Positions 17,494-26,262 of a stretch of 64,000 bases of DNA are shown piece after piece (the first letter of the stretch is position 1; the number at the start of each line of letters is the position of its first letter). Position numbers and translations under genes: made by a program. Location: positions 1 to 64,000 of the forward strand of contig JAQGLT010000080.1 of NCBI GenBank assembly GCA_028292745.1, given 5' to 3'. This stretch comes from Polaromonas sp. GTDB taxonomy: Bacteria; Pseudomonadota; Gammaproteobacteria; Burkholderiales; Burkholderiaceae_C. The notes beneath the pieces are model-generated. The model was not told the origin of the DNA, searched no databases, and saw only the letters and a program-made list of their open reading frames with translations.

Positions 17494-18418
17494 TATTGCC
17501 CCCACGCTCCCCACTTCGTGTGGTTCGCTGCCCCCCGAGGGGGCCGTCCCGTCTGCGGACTGGCCGAGCCAGATCCGCGACGGGAACTTGGATGGGCGGG
17601 GGCAGGAGTTGCTTTCTCCTCCTGAAGGGTTGAAGGATGCTGCACCCACGCTGCCTTCAGGGGGGTCTGCGCCCGAATCACTCCTTCCCCGGCTGGAGGA
17701 AGGCAGGGAAGAGGGTCTCTTCGCATCCGGGCAGCGCGGCGAAGTCGTGCTGCGCGCCACGGCCCTGACCAAGCGCTTTACCGAAGGCCGGCTCGACGTC
17801 ACCGTGCTGCAGGGCGTGGACCTGCAGGTGCATCGCGGCGAAACGCTCGCCATCGTCGGCGCCTCGGGTTCCGGCAAAAGCACCTTGCTGCACTTGATGG
17901 GCGGCCTGGATGCGCCCACCAGCGGGCAGGTTGAGATCAAGGGCCTGATCCTGTCGGCGCTGTCGCCTGCCAGCCAGGGCCAGTTGCGCAACCAGCACCT
18001 CGGATTTGTCTACCAGTTCCACCACCTGCTGCCCGAGTTCAGTGCGCTCGACAATGTCGCCATGCCGCTGTGGATCCGGCGGCAGGACCGCGCAAAGGCC
18101 TCACAGGTGGCCAGCCAAATGCTGGCCAGCGTGGGGCTGAAAGACCGGGTTCACCATCGGCCGGCAGAGTTGTCGGGTGGCGAACGCCAGCGTGTGGCCA
18201 TTGCCCGCGCGCTGGTCACGCAGCCGGCCTGCGTGCTGGCCGATGAGCCCACCGGCAACCTCGACCGCTCCACCGCGGATGGCGTGTTCCAGCTGATGCT
18301 CCGGCTGGCGCGCGAACACGGAACCGCCTTTGTGATGGTGACGCACGACGAAGCCTTGGCGGCCCGCTGCGGACGTCAGCTGAGGCTGGTGCTCGGAAAA
18401 CTGTCGGAAGTCAGCTGA
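17486..18418 (+). CDS. lolD: Lipoprotein-releasing ABC transporter ATPase LolD with repeat-derived N-terminal extension
   Basis: ABC ATPase of the Lol system. Walker A is GASGSGKST, the signature is LSGGERQR, Walker B is VLADEPTGN, and the H-loop is VMVTHDE. The frame from ATG 17486, overlapping the lolC stop, carries about 85 residues before [10 protein letters not shown], the normal LolD start. That extension is encoded by dispersed repeat B (17498-17602) plus palindrome C (17681-17714) and is low-complexity Pro/Gly/Ser rich. An in-frame GTG at 17747 could give a normal-length LolD. Which start is used decides whether the repeat is translated. Confidence 0.92.
   Translation: MSDIAPTLPTSCGSLPPEGAVPSADWPSQIRDGNLDGRGQELLSPPEGLKDAAPTLPSGGSAPESLLPRLEEGREEGLFASGQRGEVVLRATALTKRFTEGRLDVTVLQGVDLQVHRGETLAIVGASGSGKSTLLHLMGGLDAPTSGQVEIKGLILSALSPASQGQLRNQHLGFVYQFHHLLPEFSALDNVAMPLWIRRQDRAKASQVASQMLASVGLKDRVHHRPAELSGGERQRVAIARALVTQPACVLADEPTGNLDRSTADGVFQLMLRLAREHGTAFVMVTHDEALAARCGRQLRLVLGKLSEVS
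17498..17602 (+). repeat. GC-rich dispersed repeat family B, copy 1
   Basis: Begins GCCCCCACGCTCC and contains TCGCTGCCCCCCGAGGGGGC, then GTCCCGTCTGCGG, ending GGGCGGGGG. A reverse copy at 26263-26366 aligns along the full length with scattered changes. I recall similar CCCCCACGCTC...CCCCCCGAGGGGGC elements as frequent in Comamonadaceae genomes. Confidence 0.7.
17681..17714. repeat. Short palindromic repeat family C, copy 2
   Basis: CTCCTTCCCCGGCTGGAGG then AAGGCAGGGAAGAG; near copy of 3644-3677. Located inside the lolD extension just before the conserved ATPase domain. Confidence 0.5.
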
Positions 18419-18457
18419 GCACAAACGCTTGCCCATGCGGGCATCCGAAGCGCCCAT

Positions 18458-18486
18458 AAAAAAAGACAGGTCAAACCTGTCTTTTT
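18458..18486. terminator. Bidirectional terminator between lolD and the Ala/Lys-rich gene
   Basis: Perfect hairpin AAAAAGACAGGT / ACCTGTCTTTTT with A-run and T-run on the two sides, placed between convergent genes. Confidence 0.85.
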
Positions 18487-18503
18487 AAGGGCGCAAAAGT
18501 CAA

Positions 18504-18998
18504 TTACTTGACGGTTGCAGCTTTCACGTCGGCCTTGCCCTCAGCCTTTACTGCCGTGGTTTCAATTTTTGCATTCTTTTTGTCGGCGTTTGCCTCGACC
18601 TTGACCTTGTCGGCCTTGGCGGTCGCGTTCACGATTGCCTTGTCAGCTTTGGCATCGGCCTTCACCTCGACCTTCTCGGCCTTGGCGTCGGCAGCGACTT
18701 TATCCTGGGGGGCTGCATCGGCTGCCTTGGCCTGGGATTTGGCCTTTGCATTGTCAGCCTTGGCCTGGGCTTTGGATTTGGTTTTTGCAGCGCTGGCTTC
18801 GGCTTTTTCTACCTTGCTGTCTGCCTTGGCATCGACCTTGGCTTCTGCGGCACCGGCCTTGGCAGTGGCCTTGTCAGCTTTGGCTTCTGCCTTCACGACA
18901 GCCGGGGTGGCAGGCGCGGCTGCAGGGGCAGCCGGCGCCTGGGCAAATGCGCCCGAAACAAACAGGCCGGCGATCAGGGAAGCGAGTAACTTGTTCAT
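18504..18998 (-). CDS. Secreted Ala/Lys-rich low-complexity protein
   Basis: 164 residues. A clear signal peptide (MNKLLASLIAGLFVSGAFAQ) is followed by a chain made almost only of Ala, Lys, Asp, Glu and Val in imperfect KAEAKADKA-like units, expected to form a long charged helix or coiled coil. No catalytic motif. Resembles other periplasmic AKA-repeat or histone-H1-like proteins by composition only, so no function is proposed. Because of the repetitive codons the antisense strand is also open (18508-19011), which I treat as a shadow. Confidence 0.75.
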   Translation of the reverse strand: MNKLLASLIAGLFVSGAFAQAPAAPAAAPATPAVVKAEAKADKATAKAGAAEAKVDAKADSKVEKAEASAAKTKSKAQAKADNAKAKSQAKAADAAPQDKVAADAKAEKVEVKADAKADKAIVNATAKADKVKVEANADKKNAKIETTAVKAEGKADVKAATVK

Positions 18999-19290
18999 GG
19001 TGAACCTTTAGGATAAATTAATGAAAAGCAGGTTTTCGTTGCAACCTGACTATTAACGAGGCGCAGGTCGGAGCAGTTGACTGCGATTGCAATTTGTTTC
19101 ATGTTGCCTGCTCTCAGCGTAGCCATCCGCTTTTTGATGCGCTCAACTTTTCTGAAGCACCCGCTGCGCAGGGGGACTTGCATGGCTTCCTCCCGGCAGG
19201 CTGGCGGTCAAGCATAATCACCGGCTCGCGCTTTGCGCATCTGTTGGAATGTCCGCCCTGGGCTGCGGTTTCAGTACAACCACAACACGC

Positions 19291-19614
19291 ATGACAGACC
19301 ACTACACCACCCTTGGACTCGGCAGCACGGCGACGCTGGCCGATATCAAAAAAGCGTTTCGCCAGAAGGCGTCCCACTGGCATCCCGACCGAAATGCCGC
19401 GCCGCAAGCTGCCGAAAGATTTCGCGCCGTGCAGTCGGCCTATGAAGTGCTTTCGGATGCGGCCAAGCGCCAGGCTTATGACGACAACCGCCGCCGCAAC
19501 CTGCTCGACAGCCCTCTGGACACGGCGCAGGAGATATGGGCAAGCTATTTCAATCCCTTGCTGGATGCCTGTGGCACGGCACAAAACCCTGACATGAAAC
19601 AACCGCCGGCATGA
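19291..19614 (+). CDS. J-domain (DnaJ-like) protein
   Basis: 107 residues from ATG 19291 (MTDHYTTLGLGSTATLADIK). The J domain fills residues 3-65, with the HPD motif in HWHPDRNA and the helix IV part SDAAKRQAYDD. The short C-terminal tail has no G/F or zinc region, so it is a class III J-protein that should recruit and stimulate an Hsp70 for a special client. Its stop overlaps the start of the next gene (ATGA). The three genes that follow on the same strand are tightly packed, suggesting a dedicated chaperone unit. Confidence 0.88.
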   Translation: MTDHYTTLGLGSTATLADIKKAFRQKASHWHPDRNAAPQAAERFRAVQSAYEVLSDAAKRQAYDDNRRRNLLDSPLDTAQEIWASYFNPLLDACGTAQNPDMKQPPA

Positions 19615-20171
19615 CCATCTCCCCCTTTTTCCTGAACCTGCGTTCGGCCTACCAGGCCGAAATGGATGACCTGATGTTTGACTCGGACGGACGCGATGTG
19701 CTGCGCCACCGCCTGGCCGACAAACGCAGGCAGATCGCCTTTCTGGTCCAGATGATGGAGCTGAGCCCCGAGATGGTGGCCGTGGTGTTTCATCAAGGCT
19801 TTGTTTTCAGGCAGACCGCTGCGATGGACCAACTGCTCGGCCATGAGGCCGACGAGTTGCCCGGATGGCGCGAGGTGTGCGGCGGGATAGACACCGCACC
19901 CTGGGCGGCGGAGCTGGTCCGGGTCATCCTGGAAGCGCCGGGCGGCGAGCGGTTTCTCACCGTCGCCGCATGCCTGCACTACATGGCCGGTAAAGCCGAT
20001 GCGGAGGCTGTCCAGCAACGCCATGACAGTGCTGAGGACAGTGGCGGCAACGACGACGATCAGGATGAATTTGACGCCGATGAAGAAGGCGATGAGCCAG
20101 GCGACGCCCGTGCCCGCAAGGAGGCCGGCGCCGACTGGCTGGTCGACCAGGGCTTTGACCGCAAAGATTGA
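19611..20171 (+). CDS. Unrecognised protein, J-domain operon gene 2
   Basis: 186 residues beginning MTISPFFLNLRSAYQAEMDD. The first 130 residues look globular and helical, with a conserved-looking PGWREVCGGID segment; the C-terminal 55 are very acidic (runs of Asp/Glu such as DDDQDEFDADEEGDEPGD). No family recognised. Overlaps the J-domain gene and the next gene by four bases at each end, so all three are coupled. Confidence 0.7.
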   Translation: MTISPFFLNLRSAYQAEMDDLMFDSDGRDVLRHRLADKRRQIAFLVQMMELSPEMVAVVFHQGFVFRQTAAMDQLLGHEADELPGWREVCGGIDTAPWAAELVRVILEAPGGERFLTVAACLHYMAGKADAEAVQQRHDSAEDSGGNDDDQDEFDADEEGDEPGDARARKEAGADWLVDQGFDRKD

Positions 20172-20947
20172 TGACCGCTACAGACACGCCAAGCCATATG
20201 AACCACCTTGCCCTGATTGAAAAAACCCAGACCCTGATTGCCGCCGGAGACATCGTGGGCGCCGAGAGCGCACTGGTCGAGCTGGCCGACACCGAGGGCG
20301 ATGCAGCGCTGATGGTCGTGCTCGATCAGCTGCCGCCAAAAGATATTCTGGCGGTGATCCGCGAATACGACAATTCCAAGGAGTCGGTGATCAACCTGCT
20401 GGTCACGCCGGAGCAGTTCGCGCGGGCGGTCGTGATCGAAAAGCAATACAAGGACCTGGCCCGCACCCATCTGCGGGGCATGGTCAATTCGATCATCTTC
20501 AGGGAAGACGCGGATCCGCTCGAATTCCTGAATGCGATTGGCGACCTGGAAGGCGGCAGTGAAGCGCTGGCCGACTATTTCACCGACAAGTGGGACCGCG
20601 TCGAATCATTTGCCGCCACGGGCAGCTTTGATGCGATGAAAGACACCGGCGAGTTGCTGTCCAAAGCGGCCCTGCTGGCATCGGCCTACGAAAAACCCGA
20701 GCTGGAGCAGGACGAAATCGCCGACCGCGACTGGATGGAGCTGGCCTGGCTGCTGCGCTACCAATGCCCCGACCTGTTTATCGAGATGCTGACCGTGCTG
20801 CGTGCCAAGGCGCGTGCCCACGACACCGGACTTGATGAAGAAGACGACGACACCGAAGAGGACGACGGCAAGGTCGAAACAGGAAACACCGATCGCGGCA
20901 AGGTCACGCCCGCCGCGCGGGAGTCGGACGAGGAATCGGCGATCTGA
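20168..20947 (+). CDS. Unrecognised acidic helical protein, J-domain operon gene 3
   Basis: 259 residues, predicted mostly helical in short repeat-like units (residues 15-100 contain LALIEKTQTLIAAGD, LVELADTEGDAALM and LDQLPPKDILAVI, reminiscent of helical-repeat folds). A strongly acidic tail begins near residue 220 (DEEDDDTEEDDG), parallel to the tail of gene 2. No motif pointing to catalysis. Overlaps gene 2 by ATGA. Confidence 0.7.
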   Translation: MMTATDTPSHMNHLALIEKTQTLIAAGDIVGAESALVELADTEGDAALMVVLDQLPPKDILAVIREYDNSKESVINLLVTPEQFARAVVIEKQYKDLARTHLRGMVNSIIFREDADPLEFLNAIGDLEGGSEALADYFTDKWDRVESFAATGSFDAMKDTGELLSKAALLASAYEKPELEQDEIADRDWMELAWLLRYQCPDLFIEMLTVLRAKARAHDTGLDEEDDDTEEDDGKVETGNTDRGKVTPAARESDEESAI

Positions 20948-20965
20948 TAGCGGCGGTCTGATTCA

Positions 20966-22273
20966 ATGATGCCCCTGCCTACTGTCTCCTCTGCGCCGGT
21001 TTCGCTTTACGACGCACGCCCGTTTTTCGAGAAAGCGCTCCAGTTCGGCCTTCGCAACGGCCTCATCGGCCACCAAAAACTCGATGCGATCCGCACTGAC
21101 GCGCCGAAAGGCATGGTGCAGATTGCGCGCTATTTCGGCAACGAATTTTTGCGTCCCGACCTGGAAAAGGCCAGGGACCGCCTGGTCAACCTGGTGAGTC
21201 TTTACCTGGAAAGCACCAGTGGCGGCGATGTGAAACGAGCCGCCGAGTCGCTGCGCGACCATTCCTTTTTATCCCGCTCCAAAGGCGGATCGGACCTGCT
21301 CAAGGCGTTGCTGGCGCTGCCGGAAAGCACCAGCTTTCACGCTGACTTCACCAGCGCCGACGATGAGCGCGGCCCGCCGAAAGGGCTCGCTGAATGGTCG
21401 CTTAAAAGCTTTGCCGAGTACCAGGCTGAACTGGCCAGGCGCAGCCCGGTGAAGCAGGAAAAAGACGCAGCCATCTGGCTGGCCGGGCAACTGGGCCTGC
21501 AGGAAGATGCGCTGGAGGAGGCGCATACCCACGCCGAGGCGGTCATCCGCACGGCGCTCCTGGTCCTTGCCACGCAGCGCACCGACATGCCGGACTGGCC
21601 GGCATTTGAGGAAATAGTGGCGGACCTGCGTAAAAAATACCGTGCAGCCAGGCCCCGTGGCCCGGCCCTGGCTGGAAAAAAAGCCGCCGGTGCAAGCGCC
21701 CGGGCTTTCACCATCGCGCTTCCCGACAACCTGCCCGATGACCTCAGGGGCGTGGTGCAGGCCGTGCAGCAGTCGGTCGTGGCCGATCTGCCCCAGATTC
21801 TGGAGGGCTCCTTGCCGGCCCGGGCGATTTTTGCCCATGACAGCGAGGACCACCACCCGCCTCTTCTGGGCCGCTACTTCTGGCTGGAAGACATGGCCAG
21901 CGAAATAGAGCATCATGAGCGCGCCGTTTCCCAAGCCTGGGACAAAGCCACTGGCGGAAACTGCGATGACGGCTCGCTGTTGACCCTGTTCACCTGCGTG
22001 GCGGCTGGCGCGGCGCCTAAAACCATGCTGACCGAAAAAAGCGCGATTGCCTTGGTCCGCAGCATTCAAAAACCCGGTGCCAAGCCGGGTTTCCAGCCCG
22101 AACGGGCGCATCAGTACATCCTGGCGCATGCGCCTGTGCAGTTCCAGGATGACTACGTCCAGTTGTGGACGGACTTTATTGACGAGGCTTTGCCCGTGCT
22201 GCAAAGCGACGCGACCTTTGCGCAGCAGGATGCCCTGGCGTTGCTCCGGCGTGAATGCCACGTGAAAGCCTGA
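20966..22273 (+). CDS. Unrecognised large protein, J-domain operon gene 4
   Basis: 435 residues, soluble, starting MMPLPTVSSAPVSLYDARPF. Contains LYDARPFFEKALQFGLRNG near the N-terminus and a central Lys/Arg-rich linker (AGKKAAGASARA) that divides two globular halves. The second half has HDSEDHHPPLLGRYFWLEDM, a His/Asp/Glu-rich stretch that could bind metal, though I cannot assign a fold. It starts 18 bases after gene 3 and ends the operon. Confidence 0.7.
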   Translation: MMPLPTVSSAPVSLYDARPFFEKALQFGLRNGLIGHQKLDAIRTDAPKGMVQIARYFGNEFLRPDLEKARDRLVNLVSLYLESTSGGDVKRAAESLRDHSFLSRSKGGSDLLKALLALPESTSFHADFTSADDERGPPKGLAEWSLKSFAEYQAELARRSPVKQEKDAAIWLAGQLGLQEDALEEAHTHAEAVIRTALLVLATQRTDMPDWPAFEEIVADLRKKYRAARPRGPALAGKKAAGASARAFTIALPDNLPDDLRGVVQAVQQSVVADLPQILEGSLPARAIFAHDSEDHHPPLLGRYFWLEDMASEIEHHERAVSQAWDKATGGNCDDGSLLTLFTCVAAGAAPKTMLTEKSAIALVRSIQKPGAKPGFQPERAHQYILAHAPVQFQDDYVQLWTDFIDEALPVLQSDATFAQQDALALLRRECHVKA

Positions 22274-22537
22274 CGCGCCTCGATACCAGGCCATCGGCTT
22301 TCGGTAGGTTGCGACTTTTCCTGACCCCATCGGTGCCGGTGTCGAATGGTATGCTGCACTGCAACAAACCAGGCAATCGGTCGAGTAATCTTCAGGGCCA
22401 TGCTTGACATGGGACAGCCTGGGACGGGCTTTTCTAAAGTCCAACAAATAGAGATAGAGACAGACAGGCAGACAGATAGACGGTGATCCAGCACGGTGAA
22501 CTTGAGTTCGCCGCGCGGTCACAGACGAGGTTGAATT
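22274..22537. other. Leader region of the patatin gene with a GACA/GATA-like tract
   Basis: No gene. Positions 22451-22482 carry an imperfect tetranucleotide tract (GAGATAGAGACAGACAGGCA, then GACAGATAGAC). It could vary in length but lies too far from the start to affect the frame. Confidence 0.4.
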
Positions 22538-23563
22538 GTGCTTTTTGGAAAACCGAAAAAACGGTCTATAAACCTGGCATTGCAGGGCGGAGGCGCCCAC
22601 GGGGCCTTCACCTGGGGCGTGCTGGACGGCCTGCTGGCGGACGGACGCATGCATTTCGAAGGGGTCAGCGGCACCAGTGCCGGCGCCATGAATGCCGTCG
22701 TGCTTGCCGATGGCCTGCTGCGCGGCGGTCGCGAGGGCGCACGCGCGGCTCTGGAAACATTCTGGACGGCAGTGGCGGCCAGCTTGCCGTTTGAAATCGC
22801 CGTGCCTTCTCCAAGCGGCCAGGACGTCAGCCTGGTGCCAGGATTCAAGATGATGCTGCAGTGGTCACATTATTTTTCACCCCACCAGCTCAATCCCTTC
22901 GGCCTGAATCCGCTCAAGGACATCCTGCTCGCGCAGGTCGATTTCGAACGCCTGCGCACCCACAGCCCCGTCAAGCTGTTCATTGCGGCCACGCATGCCA
23001 ATTCAGGCAAGGTGCGGCTTTTTCGTTCGCCAGAGATCAGCGCCGATGCCATCCTGGCCTCCGCCTGCCTGCCGATGATGTCGCGCCCTGTCGAGATTGA
23101 AGGGGAGCCTTACTGGGATGGAGGCTATGCCGCGAACCCGGCCGTTTTTCCGCTTTTCTACGAATGCACGTCCAGCGACATTGTGCTGGTGCTATTGACG
23201 CCGCTGGAACACAAGGCGACGCCGCGCAGCGCGCTGCAGATCAAGGACCGGGTGCTGGAGCTGGCGTTCAACGCCACGTTTTTGCGGGAAATGCGCATGT
23301 TCGCGCATGCGCGGGCCTATGCGGGCCAATCGTTTTTTAGGGTGGGGCGCCTGGAGCGGCGGCTCGCCGGCGCAAATTTCCACATCATCGATGCCCACGA
23401 AACGCTGAGCAACCTCAAGACGGAAACCAAGCTGGCGGCGAACCTGCGGTTTTTCGAAATGCTCCGGGACGCAGGCCGTGTCCGTACCCAGGCGTGGTTG
23501 CAGGGGCACCATGACCAGATCGGCAAACGCTCGACAGTGGATATCGCCGAGATATTTGCCTGA
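22538..23563 (+). CDS. Patatin-like phospholipase (RssA type)
   Basis: 341 residues. Oxyanion motif LALQGGGAHGAFTWG near residue 13, nucleophile elbow GTSAGAMN (Ser near residue 48), and the catalytic Asp in WDGGYAANPAVFPL near residue 190, so the Ser-Asp dyad is complete. Such enzymes hydrolyse acyl esters of membrane or storage lipids. The start is a GTG at 22538 preceded by GAGG; the next in-frame Met lies after the oxyanion motif, ruling it out. A small basic protein gene follows 116 bases later. Confidence 0.9.
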   Translation: MLFGKPKKRSINLALQGGGAHGAFTWGVLDGLLADGRMHFEGVSGTSAGAMNAVVLADGLLRGGREGARAALETFWTAVAASLPFEIAVPSPSGQDVSLVPGFKMMLQWSHYFSPHQLNPFGLNPLKDILLAQVDFERLRTHSPVKLFIAATHANSGKVRLFRSPEISADAILASACLPMMSRPVEIEGEPYWDGGYAANPAVFPLFYECTSSDIVLVLLTPLEHKATPRSALQIKDRVLELAFNATFLREMRMFAHARAYAGQSFFRVGRLERRLAGANFHIIDAHETLSNLKTETKLAANLRFFEMLRDAGRVRTQAWLQGHHDQIGKRSTVDIAEIFA

Positions 23564-23679
23564 GTGGAATTGAAGCTCGGCCATTTTGGAATGCCTGAGC
23601 CGCTCCATGCGGCACGACCGATGTGGCAAGTGGTGAATTGCACCAGGTGTTTTGTTTGTTTTGAAAAGGAATTGCTGTC

Positions 23680-23868
23680 ATGAAAAATCCCTTTATGAGC
23701 ATGTTTCTCAGTGGCGCCAACAAGATTGCCGGCTCGGCGCGGGCGCAGGCGACTGCTGCCGTCAAGCGGGAGACCGCAAAAAATGTCAAGCAGGCAACCA
23801 AGGCATGGACTGATGCGCTGATGCCAAAACCCCCGGTAGCCCGGAAAAAGAAGGCTGCTAAAAAGTAG
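23680..23868 (+). CDS. Small basic protein of unknown function
   Basis: 62 residues starting MKNPFMSMFLSGANKIAGSA, helical and Ala/Lys rich, ending in a run of basic residues (ARKKKAAKK). Preceded by AAAAGGA seven bases before the ATG. The amphipathic first half and basic tail would fit a small DNA-, granule- or membrane-surface-binding protein, but that is speculation. It follows the patatin gene on the same strand. Confidence 0.6.
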   Translation: MKNPFMSMFLSGANKIAGSARAQATAAVKRETAKNVKQATKAWTDALMPKPPVARKKKAAKK

Positions 23869-23936
23869 CGGAAAACTGGAACTGGAGCCGCATCGCTCGG
23901 GCCTGCAGTGGCCGCGTTGCTGCCCAGGCCCTGGCT

Positions 23937-23993
23937 GCTATTGAATTTATAGCTATTTGCGCAGTACCCGTCTGCGCTAAAGGCCTATTTGAT
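23937..23993 (+). repeat. Dispersed repeat family A, copy 4 (best-formed copy)
   Basis: GCTATTGAATTTATAGCTAT then TTGCGCAG, ACCCGTCTGCGCTAAAGG and CCTATTTGAT. Used here as reference. Copy 5 on the other strand shares ACCCGTCTGCGCTA and CTATTTG with it. It lies between convergent genes. Confidence 0.7.
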
Positions 23994-24076
23994 GCACAAA
24001 TCGCTTTGCCAGGCAGGGATAGCCGATTTGACGAAGGCGCCATCCTCATTCAGGCAGGAGGGCGGGGTTGCGCGGG

Positions 24077-25129
24077 TCAAAGAATCCGGTTGAACCACAG
24101 CAGCGACAAGGTGGCCGACAGCAGCGCCAGTGCTGCCGCCAGCAAGGCCAGGAGCCCTGAGACTTCGGTTTCCTTTTTTTCCACCGTCAAACGGGAGCTC
24201 AGGGTTTCATAGACCTTTTTCAGGTCGCCTGCCGTGCCGGCATAAAAGTATTCAGCCTGGGTCGTCCGGGCGATGCCCTTGAGGGTTTCCTCGTCGAGCT
24301 TGACGCGCATGGACCAGCCTTCAAAACCGATGGTTTCCCCTTCCACCGTGCCCACGCCCACGGTGTAGACCCGCACCCCGCGGTCGGCAGCCGCCTTGGC
24401 GGCCTCCAGGGAATCCACGCCGGTGGTGCGCTGGCCATCGGTCAGCAAAATAATGGCGGCCGACGTGTAGGAGCCGGGCGTGACGGGCGTGAAGGCCTTT
24501 TTTGCATCCTTTCCATCCTTGCCGACCTGATCGAGCGACATGCCGCGCTTGCGCTCCCTGCCGGTCTCCAGGGCTTCCAGGTTGATGCCGGCATCGGGGA
24601 ACAACTCGGCCAGCGACACCACAATGCCGTTGCCGATCGCCGTGCCGCGCTGCAGCTGGAACTTGTCGATGGCCACCGTGAGGTCTTCCCGGCTCAGGGT
24701 CGGCGACTGCACCACGGCGGCAGTGCCGGCAAACGCCACCACGCCGACCCGGACGCTGCGCGGCAGGTCGGCCAAAAAAGCCTTGGCGGCATTTTGCGAG
24801 GCGACCAGCCGGTTGGGCAGCACGTCGGTCGCCCGCATGCTGCCCGACACGTCCATCGCCAGCATGATGGTTTCGTTCTGCGAAGGCAGCGTCACGACGG
24901 CAAAGGGGCGCGAAGCGGCCACCAGCATGGCGGCCAGGGACAGCAGGAACAGCACCGGCGGAATATGGCGGCGAAAGCCCTGGCCTTTGCCCATGGCTTC
25001 GCGCACGATGGACAGGCTGGCATAGCGCAAGGCCATCTTCTTCTTGCGGCGCAGCAGCCAGACATACACCGCTATCAGCAGTGGAAGGGTCAAGAGCAGC
25101 CAGAGAAATTGGGGCCAGAGAAAATTCAT
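24077..25129 (-). CDS. VWA-domain membrane protein (BatA-like)
   Basis: 350 residues. Two N-terminal membrane helices (about residues 5-25 and 58-75) precede a von Willebrand A domain with a complete MIDAS: AMDVSGSMRATDV, the Thr in VGVVAFAGTAAV, and LLTDGQRTTG. A third helix lies near the C-terminus (about 325-345). BatA-type proteins act with MoxR ATPases and DUF58 proteins in stress tolerance and envelope protein maturation. It follows the DUF58 gene by 21 bases, third in the MoxR cluster. Confidence 0.9.
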   Translation of the reverse strand: MNFLWPQFLWLLLTLPLLIAVYVWLLRRKKKMALRYASLSIVREAMGKGQGFRRHIPPVLFLLSLAAMLVAASRPFAVVTLPSQNETIMLAMDVSGSMRATDVLPNRLVASQNAAKAFLADLPRSVRVGVVAFAGTAAVVQSPTLSREDLTVAIDKFQLQRGTAIGNGIVVSLAELFPDAGINLEALETGRERKRGMSLDQVGKDGKDAKKAFTPVTPGSYTSAAIILLTDGQRTTGVDSLEAAKAAADRGVRVYTVGVGTVEGETIGFEGWSMRVKLDEETLKGIARTTQAEYFYAGTAGDLKKVYETLSSRLTVEKKETEVSGLLALLAAALALLSATLSLLWFNRIL

Positions 25130-25150
25130 TGCAGCTCCTTGGGAAGCTTG

Positions 25151-26137
25151 TCAGGCCACGCGCCTCAAATGGGTGGGCAACCGGCCGGCCGGGTGCGCGC
25201 CGGACACACGGCTTCGCTGCTTGCGCAGGTCGGTAAACCGCATGATGGCGCTGGCCAAATCGTCATCGGTTGAAAGCTCCAGCGTGTCCACGCCGGCATG
25301 CGCCAGCGCCTGCCGCAACTCGGCCTCCCGCTGGGCGGCAATGCGCGCAAAGCGCTTGCGAAAACCCGCATCGTGCGTATCGACCAGCAACTGCTCACCG
25401 GTTTCGGCATCGCGAATCGGGATCAGCCCGAGGTCGGGCAGCTCCAGCTCCAGCGGGTCGAGCAGCCGCACGGCCACCACCTCGTGCCGCTGCGCCAACA
25501 GGCCGAGCGGCTTTTCCCAGCCGGCTTCGCTAATGAAATCGGACACCACGAACAAGGTCGAGCGGCGGCGCACCAGGTTGGCGGCAGACTGCAGCAGCTC
25601 ATGCAGGCGCGTCGGCCCGCTGCTGGCGGCTTCGGGACGCGACTGAAGGGTATGGAGCAGGTTCAGCACATGAGGCCGACCGCTGCGCGCCGGAAGCGCG
25701 GCGTCCACCCCGGCGCCGTAGAGCACTGCGCCGACGCGGTTGCCGTGGCGCGTCAAAAGCCGTGCCAGCACGGCCACGAATTCAGTCGATACCTGGCGTT
25801 TGCGCTGGTCGCCGGAGCCAAAATCCATCGATGGGCTGAGGTCGAGCAGGAACCAGGCGCTCATTTCCCGGTCTTCGGTGAACACCCGCACATGCGGCTG
25901 CTGCAGGCGGGCGGTAACGTTCCAGTCGATGTGGCGCACATCGTCATGGTGCTGGTACTCGCGCAAATCCGCCAGGTCCATGCCGGTGCCGCGCAGCAGC
26001 GTGCGGTAGTCGCCCTGCAGCAGCCCGTCAAGGCGGCGCAGCACCGTCCATTCCAGCCGACGCAGCAGATGGTCCGCGCTCTCAGCAGGGGCTGGTGCGG
26101 CAGACGGCGGTTGCGACGCCCGTGCCAGCCTAGCCAT
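25151..26137 (-). CDS. DUF58-domain protein
   Basis: 328 residues, with the DUF58 core DIDWNVTARLQQPHVRVF near residue 90 followed by a VWA-like half (LLDLSPSMDFGSGDQRKR). DUF58 proteins accompany MoxR ATPases and VWA proteins in clusters that act on envelope or metalloprotein assembly. No membrane segment is obvious. A repeat-bearing gap of 230 bases separates it from moxR, which may weaken co-transcription. Confidence 0.88.
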   Translation of the reverse strand: MARLARASQPPSAAPAPAESADHLLRRLEWTVLRRLDGLLQGDYRTLLRGTGMDLADLREYQHHDDVRHIDWNVTARLQQPHVRVFTEDREMSAWFLLDLSPSMDFGSGDQRKRQVSTEFVAVLARLLTRHGNRVGAVLYGAGVDAALPARSGRPHVLNLLHTLQSRPEAASSGPTRLHELLQSAANLVRRRSTLFVVSDFISEAGWEKPLGLLAQRHEVVAVRLLDPLELELPDLGLIPIRDAETGEQLLVDTHDAGFRKRFARIAAQREAELRQALAHAGVDTLELSTDDDLASAIMRFTDLRKQRSRVSGAHPAGRLPTHLRRVA

Positions 26138-26262
26138 GATTGCCTCCGCAAAGGTTACTGACTAGTTCGGCAGGACGACTGCAGCGCATTCCTTCACCAG
26201 CCAACCACAGGCTTCGCCGGGCTGGAGGCAGCGGCGCGATCGGCTGGCAAACAGTCGCGCTT

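Noticed and set aside
18508-19011. 167-codon plus-strand frame opposite the Ala/Lys-rich gene
   Set aside because: Open only because the repetitive codons of the real gene lack antisense stops; it has no ribosome binding site and the other strand has a good signal peptide.
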